Both the position numbers and the translations under genes were made by a program. Of a DNA stretch of 46,558 bases, positions 40,785 to 46,558 are shown in pieces. Source of the stretch: an uncultured Myxococcales bacterium (GTDB lineage Bacteria > Myxococcota_A > Polyangia > Polyangiales > Polyangiaceae); NCBI GenBank assembly GCA_937949945.1, contig CALFEQ010000055.1, forward strand, positions 1 through 46,558, in the 5' to 3' direction. The notes below the pieces were generated by a model, which had not been told where the DNA came from, did no database searches, and was given only the letters and a program-made list of their open reading frames with translations. Positions within the stretch are counted from its first letter, which is position 1, and each line of letters starts with the position of its first letter.

Positions 40785-41648
40785 GTGTGCGGCCGCGCGA
40801 CGCTCGCGACTCCCGTCGACGCGATCGCGGAGCTCTTCGACGCTCCGCCGATCGACATCGGCCCGCCTCGCTTCAACATCGCTCCGACCCAAGCCCTGGT
40901 GGCGGTGCGGACGGCCCGCGAGGCCTCGCAGAAGGACGGGCAAGAGGGAGGAGGGCGCGCCCCGCGCGAGCTCGCCCTCCTCCGGTGGGGGCTCGTGCCG
41001 TGGTGGGCGAAGCCCGAAGACGCGAAGAAGCTCGGTAGCCGCTGCGTCCAGGCGAGGGCCGAGACGCTCCAGGGATCACCGGCCTATCGCGACGCGTTCC
41101 GCCGTCACCGCTGCCTCGTCGTCATCGACGGGTTCTACGAATGGAAGACACTGCCCGACGGCCGGCGCGTCCCTCACCACGTGAAGCGCAGCCGAGGCGA
41201 GCCGTTCGCGATCGCAGCCGTCTGGGACTCGTGGAAGCCGGCCGGCTCGGCCGAGCCTCTGGGCTGGGTCACGGCCGAACGCCTCGAGAGCTGCGCCGTG
41301 GTCACCACGCGTGCCGCCGGGGCCATCCGCGAGATCCACGACCGTATGCCGCTCGTCCTGCCCGCGAACGACTGGGACACGTGGCTCTCGGGCTCCGTCG
41401 ACGAGGCCGCGCGGCTCCTGCGCCCCGAGACGGCCGTGCTCGAAGAACGCGCCAGCGCTCTGCTCGCTACACCGGTCTCGACGCTCGTGAACGACGTGCG
41501 AAACGACGATCCTCGTTGCATCGAGCCCGCGACGCTCGAGCCCGATCCCCCTCCCCTCGGTCAGATCGACTTCGACTTCGCCTTCGCGGGCGCCAAGGCG
41601 GCCGCCTCGGCCCCCGCCCGAAAGCAAACGCGAGGGCGGCGGACGTGA
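40785..41648 (+). CDS. SRAP-domain protein (YedK/HMCES-like) that caps abasic sites
   Basis: A 287-residue protein. The GTG start is followed at once by the invariant Cys2 (M-C-G-R), which after removal of Met forms a thiazolidine crosslink with abasic sites in single-stranded DNA. Other conserved segments are RFNIAPTQ, RWGLVPWWA, ARAETLQGSPAYRDAF, CLVVIDGFYEWK (active-site Glu) and IHDRMPLVL (active-site His). The 30-residue C-terminal extension is Pro/Ala-rich. In many bacteria it is SOS-induced; I looked upstream for a LexA box of E. coli type and found only CTGT and ACAG 12 bases apart, which does not fit. Overall length slightly exceeds the usual 220. Confidence 0.95.
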   Translation: MCGRATLATPVDAIAELFDAPPIDIGPPRFNIAPTQALVAVRTAREASQKDGQEGGGRAPRELALLRWGLVPWWAKPEDAKKLGSRCVQARAETLQGSPAYRDAFRRHRCLVVIDGFYEWKTLPDGRRVPHHVKRSRGEPFAIAAVWDSWKPAGSAEPLGWVTAERLESCAVVTTRAAGAIREIHDRMPLVLPANDWDTWLSGSVDEAARLLRPETAVLEERASALLATPVSTLVNDVRNDDPRCIEPATLEPDPPPLGQIDFDFAFAGAKAAASAPARKQTRGRRT

Positions 41649-41731
41649 CCATCGACCCGAGGCCCCACCCCGATACCGAGACCGGCTCGATCGGCGACCC
41701 AAGAGACCGTCGAGAGGAGTAGCATCCGTTC

Positions 41732-43474
41732 GTGGGCTCCGCGGCTCTCTCCAAACGGACGTGTCCGCGCTGCAAGAGGGCGTTCGACTTCGACGCCGCC
41801 TTCTGCCCGCACGACGGCGCGGCCCTCGAGCCGGCCGGCGAGCCCGAGCCCGCCTCGGATCGGTACATCGGCACCGTCATCCAAGGCGACATCGAGATCC
41901 GCAGCGTGGCCGGCACGGGCGCGATGGGGTGCGTCTACCGCGCCTGGCAGCGCGGGATCGATCGCGACGTGGCGGTGAAGATCCTCCACCGCGAGCTCTC
42001 CGGCAACCTCCCCCTCGTCCAGCGGTTCCACCGCGAGGCGAAGATCGCGAGCAAGCTCCAGCACCCGCACGTCGTCGAGGTCTACCTCGCCGGGCAGCTC
42101 CCGGACGGAGCGCTCTACATCGCGATGGAGTTCCTCGACGGCATGTCGCTCGCGCACGCCCTCCAGGCGTGCGGAGGGGTGATGCCCCTCGAGCGGGCGC
42201 TGCCGATCACGCTCCAGATCTGCGATGCCGTCGGCGAAGGCCACGCGCGCGGAATCGTCCATCGCGATCTGAAGCCCGAGAACGTGATGCTCGTCCGCCG
42301 GGCGGAGACGAGCGACTGGGTGAAGGTGCTCGACTTCGGGATCGCGAAGGTGAGCCTCGGCGAGCAGTCGATGGAGACCGCCGCGGGTCTCATCTTCGGG
42401 ACGGCCCGTTACATCTCACCCGAGGGTGCTCAGGGAGCGACCGTCGGACCTCCGGGCGACGTCTACTCGATCGCGACGATCCTCTACCAGCTCCTCGCCG
42501 GACGGACGCCGTTCGACGCCGAGCAACCCGTAGGGCTGCTCATCAAGCACATCCACGACGAACCGCCCCCGCTGCGGTCGTGGCCTGCCGCGGCGAACGT
42601 GCCCGAGCCGCTCGCGCGCGTGATCATGGACAACCTCGCGAAGGATCCGTCGCGCCGAGCACCGAACGCGCGCGCCTTCGGCAACGCGATCGCCAACGCG
42701 GCGAGGGAGGCGAACGTCTCCATCTCGGACGTGGGCGTCGTCGCGCGGATGAGCATCCCCGAGATCGCCTCGCGGCAGGACGGCCTCGATCCGACGCTCG
42801 ACGACGTGCCCGCTCCGACGACGGTCATCCTTCCGCCGGTCGCGTCGCCGGCGAGCACACCCCCGGCGAACACGCCCATCGTCCCGGCGAACACGCCCGT
42901 CGAGATGAGGGCGCCGTCGCCCGCCGACGCGCTCGCGGCGACGGCGGTCGAGGCGGCCGTCCCGCGCGAGGTCTCGAACCCGCCTGGGCCGATGTCGGGC
43001 CCGACGACGATCGCGCCGCCGGATTCACGACGGACCGGCAAGAACCGCTCGTTCCTCGTCGTCCTGCTCGCGTTCCTGCTCGGCGTCGCGCTCACGGTCG
43101 TCGCGATGCAGCAGCTCGAGCGGCGCGAAGAAAGCGCACGGGAGGAGTTCCTGCGCCGCGCACGACGCGCGCTCGCGGCCGGTCAGTACACGGAGCCGCC
43201 CGGCGACAACGTCCGCGAGATCGTCGCGAACGGGCTCGCGCGTTGGCCCGACGACTCGGAGCTCATCAAGATCCAGTCGGACGCGGCGCACGAGATCGTC
43301 ACGCGCGCGATGGCCGCACGCGCCGGCGGCGACGTCGTCGGAGCGCGCGACCTCGCGAAGATGGCGCACGACCTCGACCCGACCGACGGCACGGCGAGAC
43401 TTCTGCTCTCTCAGTACGAGAGCGAGCTCGCGAACGCCGCCGACGGCGGCGCCGGCGACGTCGGCTCGAGGTGA
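41732..43474 (+). CDS. Ser/Thr protein kinase with zinc ribbon, TM helix and C-terminal repeat region
   Basis: A 580-residue PknB-type kinase, GTG start preceded by GAGAGGAG about 12 bases upstream. N-terminal ribbon CPRC...DAAFCPHDG (C11, C14, C25) matches that of the kinase at 25735-27306. The kinase domain (about 53-310) has P-loop GTGAMGCVYRA, ATP lysine in VAVKIL, HRDLKPEN, VLDFGIAK and activation-segment end ISPEGA, where the usual APE reads SPE. A Pro/Thr-rich linker leads to a transmembrane helix (FLVVLLAFLLGVALTVVAM, about 437-455). The extracytoplasmic C-terminus is helical (REEFLRRARRALAAGQ, ARDLAKMAHDLDPTDGTARLLL) and looks like degenerate TPR. It stands 83 bases after the SRAP gene. 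Confidence 0.93.
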   Translation: MGSAALSKRTCPRCKRAFDFDAAFCPHDGAALEPAGEPEPASDRYIGTVIQGDIEIRSVAGTGAMGCVYRAWQRGIDRDVAVKILHRELSGNLPLVQRFHREAKIASKLQHPHVVEVYLAGQLPDGALYIAMEFLDGMSLAHALQACGGVMPLERALPITLQICDAVGEGHARGIVHRDLKPENVMLVRRAETSDWVKVLDFGIAKVSLGEQSMETAAGLIFGTARYISPEGAQGATVGPPGDVYSIATILYQLLAGRTPFDAEQPVGLLIKHIHDEPPPLRSWPAAANVPEPLARVIMDNLAKDPSRRAPNARAFGNAIANAAREANVSISDVGVVARMSIPEIASRQDGLDPTLDDVPAPTTVILPPVASPASTPPANTPIVPANTPVEMRAPSPADALAATAVEAAVPREVSNPPGPMSGPTTIAPPDSRRTGKNRSFLVVLLAFLLGVALTVVAMQQLERREESAREEFLRRARRALAAGQYTEPPGDNVREIVANGLARWPDDSELIKIQSDAAHEIVTRAMAARAGGDVVGARDLAKMAHDLDPTDGTARLLLSQYESELANAADGGAGDVGSR

Positions 43475-43495
43475 GCGTCGACGTGCCGTCGTGCT

Positions 43496-43515
43496 CGCCG
43501 AGCGCGCCCTCGGCG
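43496..43515. terminator. GC hairpin between convergent kinase genes
   Basis: CGCCGAG and CTCGGCG pair over a 6-base loop in the 78-base gap between the two convergent kinase genes. No T tract follows, so terminator function is tentative. Confidence 0.4.
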
Positions 43516-43552
43516 TGACGCTCGCGCGCTCGCGCCGCGCTCGAGCGCGCGC

Positions 43553-45796
43553 TCAGGACGCGCCGCCGTCCGCCGGCTCCTCGAGCGACTTCGCGCAGCG
43601 GACGCCGACGCCGTGGCTGCGCAGCTTCGGGTCGGCTTTGAAGCGGAACGTCGGGCGCACCCACGAGGGGTCCGCGCCGTTCCACGCTCCGCCGCGGATC
43701 ACGCGCTCCGTCCCCGTCTCCGGCCCCGTCGGATTCGTCAGCGTCTCCGCCCCGTACGGGCCGTACCAGTCGCCGACCCACTCCCAGACGTTTCCGACCA
43801 CGTCTTGCAGACCGAACGGCGACGCGCCCTTCGGGAACGAGCCGACGGGCGCCGTCGTCGGAAAGCCATCGTCGCTGTCGTACATCGCGAAGAGCGGGTT
43901 GTCCGGATCGCGGTTCTTCTTCCCCCACGCGACGCACTCCATACCGCACGCGTTCAAGAGGCCGCCGTTCGTCGGAGGCTCGTCGCCCCACGGGTAGCGG
44001 CGGCCGTCCGAGCCTCGCGTCGCGAACTCCCACTCGGCCTCCGTGGGCAGACGCTTTCCGACCGCTTTGCAGTACGCGTTCGCCAGCTCCCAATCGATGC
44101 AGTTGATGGGATGGTTCGCGCGACCGACGGGATCGCGGATGTTGCAGAGCGGGTCGTACAGCTTGTGCGCGCGCTCGTCGATCCCGTCCCAGTCGTTCTC
44201 CGCCGGCGCTCGCTTGCACTCGCCGCGATCGCTGCACGCCTTGTACTGCGCGACCGTCACCTCGGTGGTGTCCATGCAGTAAGGCGAGAGCACGACCTGG
44301 TGCGCGGGACGCTCGTCCTCTTCGTCCTTGCGATCGTCGGAGCCCATGAAGAACTTGCCGCCCGGAATCTTCGTCATCCCCTCCGGACAGGTCGCGGGAG
44401 GAGGCGTGACGACGGGGACCGACGACGACGCGCTCGCGACCGGCGGCGGGTCCGCCACGACGGCGTCCCGTCCGCGGAGCGCGAAGAACCACACGCCGAA
44501 GACCGCCATGCCGACGAACGCGGCGACGCCGAGCCCGCCCGCGATGAACGCCGTCGCCGCGCTGGGCGCTCCGCCCGGCATGCCCGGCGAGACGGTCGTA
44601 TTCGCGGGCGACGTCGTGGGGACCCCCTGCGGCACGACCATGCTCGAGGGCCCCGTGACGCCCATGTTGGCCGGCAGCGTCGGCGAGCCGCTCGGCCCCA
44701 TCGGGCCCGTGGCGGACACGCCCGAGTAGCCTTGCGAGAAGCCCGGCTGGAAGAACGGCTGGCTCGGGCTCGCGCTCGGCATCGGCGACGACGACGGCGC
44801 CAGCATCGTGAGGTCCGGGCTCGAGCTCGAACGCGCTTCGATGGCGGCGATCACCCGCGACGGCTCCATCGAGAGCGCGGCACGAAGCGCCTCCCAGAGC
44901 TCCGCCATCGTCTGGAAGCGCTCTTCGGGCGCGACGGCGAGCGCCCGCCGGAGCACTGCCTCGACCGCGTCCGGCACCATCGCGCCGAACGCGCGCGGCG
45001 TCGGGCGGCGACGCGGATCCATCGAGGAGAACGCGAGCTGCGTGATGTCGTCGCCGCGGAGCGGGTCTGCGTGCGTCATCAGCTCGGTGAAGATGAGCGC
45101 GATGGCGAACACGTCCGTCCACGGCCCCGTCGCGCCATACGATCGATCGAACTGCTCGGGCGCGCCGTAAGCGGGCGTGAACGACGACGGGGCGCCTTGC
45201 GTCTGCGCGAACGACCCGGCGAGCTTCTGCGCGTCCTGGACCACCTTCGCGATCCCGAAGTCGAGGAGCTTCACCGTGAACTCGCCGCGCGGATCGCCGA
45301 GGACGAAGATGTTCGCCGGCTTCACGTCGCGGTGCGCGATGCCCTTGCGATGCGCGAGCGCGAGCGCCTCGGCGGCGGGCTCGAGCATGCGCACCGCCTC
45401 CTCCGCCGTGCGCGGCGGGAGCCCCCGCGCCTTCTCCTGTTCGATCACCTGCTCGAGCGACCGTCCCTCGAGCCACTCGAGGACCATGAACGGCATCTCG
45501 CGGCCGTCGGACGCCTTCAACATCCCGACGTCGCGCGCCTGACAGATCGCCGCAGACCGCTCCGACAGGTCCGCGAGCAGTCGCCCCTCCTGGATGAAGC
45601 TCTCGACGAGCTGGACACGACGGTCGGCCGGCAGGTCGCCGAGGGCACGGAAGACCTTGATGGCAACCGGCCGGTTCCAGACCGTATGCCTCGCGCGGTA
45701 GACGAGAGCGAACCCACCCTCGCCCACGACGCGCTCGATCTCGTACTTTTCGGCGACGGTCGTGCCGACGAGCTTGAGCGGGTCCGGATGTGCCAT
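43553..45796 (-). CDS. Ser/Thr protein kinase fused to a formylglycine-generating-enzyme (SUMF1-type) domain
   Basis: A 747-residue protein. The kinase domain (about 15-310) has GEGGFALVYRA, VAIKVF, catalytic loop HRDVKPAN, LLDFGIAK and GAPEQF, all intact. A Gly/Ser/Pro-rich linker leads to a transmembrane helix (FIAGGLGVAAFVGMAVFGVWFF, about 415-436) and a short spacer. The C-terminal domain (about 465-740) is a FGE/SUMF1-type fold: GMTKIPGGKFFMGS, YCMDTTEVTVAQYKAC, NHPINCIDWELANAYC, RLPTEAEWEFATRG, VGNVWEWVGDWYG, RVIRGGAW and GVGVRCA. In this arrangement the FGE-like domain faces the periplasm and may be a sensor rather than an enzyme. The ATG at 45796 gives the canonical kinase start; the longer frame upstream runs through the divergent gene. 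Confidence 0.93.
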   Translation of the reverse strand: MAHPDPLKLVGTTVAEKYEIERVVGEGGFALVYRARHTVWNRPVAIKVFRALGDLPADRRVQLVESFIQEGRLLADLSERSAAICQARDVGMLKASDGREMPFMVLEWLEGRSLEQVIEQEKARGLPPRTAEEAVRMLEPAAEALALAHRKGIAHRDVKPANIFVLGDPRGEFTVKLLDFGIAKVVQDAQKLAGSFAQTQGAPSSFTPAYGAPEQFDRSYGATGPWTDVFAIALIFTELMTHADPLRGDDITQLAFSSMDPRRRPTPRAFGAMVPDAVEAVLRRALAVAPEERFQTMAELWEALRAALSMEPSRVIAAIEARSSSSPDLTMLAPSSSPMPSASPSQPFFQPGFSQGYSGVSATGPMGPSGSPTLPANMGVTGPSSMVVPQGVPTTSPANTTVSPGMPGGAPSAATAFIAGGLGVAAFVGMAVFGVWFFALRGRDAVVADPPPVASASSSVPVVTPPPATCPEGMTKIPGGKFFMGSDDRKDEEDERPAHQVVLSPYCMDTTEVTVAQYKACSDRGECKRAPAENDWDGIDERAHKLYDPLCNIRDPVGRANHPINCIDWELANAYCKAVGKRLPTEAEWEFATRGSDGRRYPWGDEPPTNGGLLNACGMECVAWGKKNRDPDNPLFAMYDSDDGFPTTAPVGSFPKGASPFGLQDVVGNVWEWVGDWYGPYGAETLTNPTGPETGTERVIRGGAWNGADPSWVRPTFRFKADPKLRSHGVGVRCAKSLEEPADGGAS

Positions 45797-45904
45797 CGAC
45801 GCGAGCAGCCTACCAGGGCTATACGCCAGGGCCGAGTCGCTGGTTCCTGAACCCCGAGCACAAAGACGACGCGCCCCCGCGCGGCGCTCCTCGCCGATGC
45901 CACC

Positions 45905-46366
45905 ATGCCCCACGTCTTCGTGTACGGAACCCTCATGCGCGCCGGCGCCAATCACGGCGTCTTGCAAGGCCTCGGCGCGACCTTCGTAGGCACGGCCATC
46001 ACGCGGGAGCCGCGAACCCTCGTCGACCTCGGCCCCTACCCCGCCATCCTCCCGGCGACCGGCACGGAGGCCACGCGCGTGTCGGGCGAGGTCTGGCACG
46101 TCGCCGCGGCCGCAATCCCCGCCCTCGACGCCTTCGAGGGCTGCCCCGAGCTCTACACACGCGAGCGCATCACGGTGCTCCTCACGAGCGAGAGCCGCCC
46201 CGCCCCCGAAGCCCCCCTCGACGTCTTCACCTACGTCCTCGCCGGCCCCCCTCCGCCACACGCCCGCCCGATCCCGAGCGGCCGCTACGAGAAGCCCGGC
46301 ACGAACCTCCCCGAAGGCGCGGCCCCGGACCAGATCGCCGCGCCAAAACCCCGGTCAAAACGCTGA
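45905..46366 (+). CDS. Gamma-glutamylcyclotransferase-like (AIG2/GGCT fold) protein
   Basis: A 153-residue protein of the GGCT/AIG2 family. It opens with the substrate-binding motif FVYGTLMRAGANHGVL and has the catalytic-glutamate region as DAFEGCPELYTRERI. Middle segments LVDLGPYPAILPA and SGEVWHV are also typical. Such enzymes cyclise gamma-glutamyl peptides or amines to 5-oxoproline. The C-terminal 35 residues are Pro-rich and basic and extend beyond the fold. It is divergent from the kinase-FGE gene, with about 108 bases between starts. Confidence 0.9.
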   Translation: MPHVFVYGTLMRAGANHGVLQGLGATFVGTAITREPRTLVDLGPYPAILPATGTEATRVSGEVWHVAAAAIPALDAFEGCPELYTRERITVLLTSESRPAPEAPLDVFTYVLAGPPPPHARPIPSGRYEKPGTNLPEGAAPDQIAAPKPRSKR

Positions 46367-46430
46367 CCCTTCACTCCCGCTTGACTTTCCGCCCCTGACC
46401 GAAGATGGTTCGCCTCCCTCCACCAACACC

Positions 46431-46503
46431 GCCCAGGTAGCTCAGTTGGTAGAGCAGGGGACTGAAAATCCCCGTGTCGGCGGTTCGATTCCGTCCCTGG
46501 GCA
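46431..46503 (+). tRNA. tRNA-Phe (anticodon GAA)
   Basis: The full cloverleaf reads by eye: acceptor stem GCCCAGG (46431-46437) with CCTGGGC (46496-46502), discriminator A at 46503, D-arm GCTC/GAGC, anticodon stem GGGGA/TCCCC with loop CTGAAAA and anticodon GAA at 46464-46466, and T arm GGCGG-TTCGATT-CCGTC. CCA is not encoded. The antisense of this gene produces a well-known false protein frame, so minus-strand frames here should be ignored. Confidence 0.97.
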
Positions 46504-46508
46504 CCTCT

Positions 46509-46527
46509 GTCCTGAGAAACTCAGGAC
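46509..46527. terminator. Hairpin just after tRNA-Phe
   Basis: GTCCTGAG and CTCAGGAC pair perfectly with a 3-base loop, starting 5 bases past the tRNA end. The sequence after it lacks a T tract, so it may be a processing or termination element. Confidence 0.45.
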
Positions 46528-46558
46528 CAACGGGACGTCATCTGTCCTCGCTGCACTC

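Noticed and set aside
46285..46530. Open frame antisense to the tRNA (GTESNRRHGDFQSPALP type)
   Set aside because: It is the classic false protein from the opposite strand of tRNA-Phe.

Overview
The window is about 46.5 kb of high-GC DNA (near-exclusive G/C third positions, many GTG starts) that reads like the chromosome of a myxobacterium, most likely of the Polyangia/Sorangium type. Supporting traits are a protein with a MYXO-CTERM-like tail, three membrane-anchored Ser/Thr kinases (two with an N-terminal CPxC...DAAFCPxDG ribbon, one fused to a formylglycine-generating-enzyme domain), a REC-PATAN(DUF4388)-TPR protein, several Cys/Gly-rich lipoproteins, and a sigma-region-4-like protein without the rest of a sigma factor. 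This is inferred from gene content; no rRNA is present to confirm it. I see no phage, insertion sequence, CRISPR array or integrase.

Layout. 1-7.9 kb (+): PA0069-type radical SAM protein, di-heme cytochrome c peroxidase lipoprotein, a small degenerate repeat cluster, a GH1 glycosidase lipoprotein, an M1-type metallopeptidase overlapping a membrane protein with an N-terminal hexapeptide repeat. 7.9-13.4 kb: glycogen synthase (-), RluA-type pseudouridine synthase (+), lamin-tail lipoprotein (-), and a two-gene ParA module (-) in which the ParA carries two N-terminal Cys4 knuckles and is followed by a ribbon-helix-helix protein. 13.5-17.6 kb: purH (-), a winged-helix/acidic-repeat/alpha-solenoid protein (+), a sigma-4-like regulator (-). 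17.6-18.4 kb is a long non-coding region with a perfect 25-bp palindrome. 18.4-23.0 kb (+): a tightly overlapping operon of an alpha/beta-hydrolase pseudoenzyme, peptide ABC permease, solute-binding lipoprotein and second permease, with no ATPase gene. 23.0-28.9 kb (-): SPFH/zinc-ribbon protein, small Cys-rich exported protein, Ser/Thr kinase, and membrane-spanning REC-PATAN-TPR protein, an apparent signalling operon, divergent from an alpha-solenoid protein at 29.1 kb.

30.3-37.1 kb: Cys-rich repeat lipoprotein and SDR (-), a 92-residue zinc-knuckle protein, a nicotinamidase-like hydrolase, an 866-residue clan-CD cysteine peptidase lipoprotein with EF-hand-type loops inserted between its catalytic His and Cys, and a NrtR-like Nudix regulator (+). 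37.4-46.5 kb: MATE exporter (+), choice-of-anchor-D/MYXO-CTERM protein (-) with three perfect hairpins between them, SRAP/YedK protein (+), Ser/Thr kinase (+), kinase-FGE fusion (-), gamma-glutamylcyclotransferase-like protein (+) and tRNA-Phe(GAA).

The most unusual items are the zinc-knuckle ParA plus RHH pair, the EF-hand-interrupted legumain/caspase-like peptidase, the hydrolase that has lost both Ser and His inside an ATPase-less peptide transporter operon, and the SPFH-kinase-REC/TPR signalling cluster. All assignments rest on reading motifs by eye; no database search was possible.
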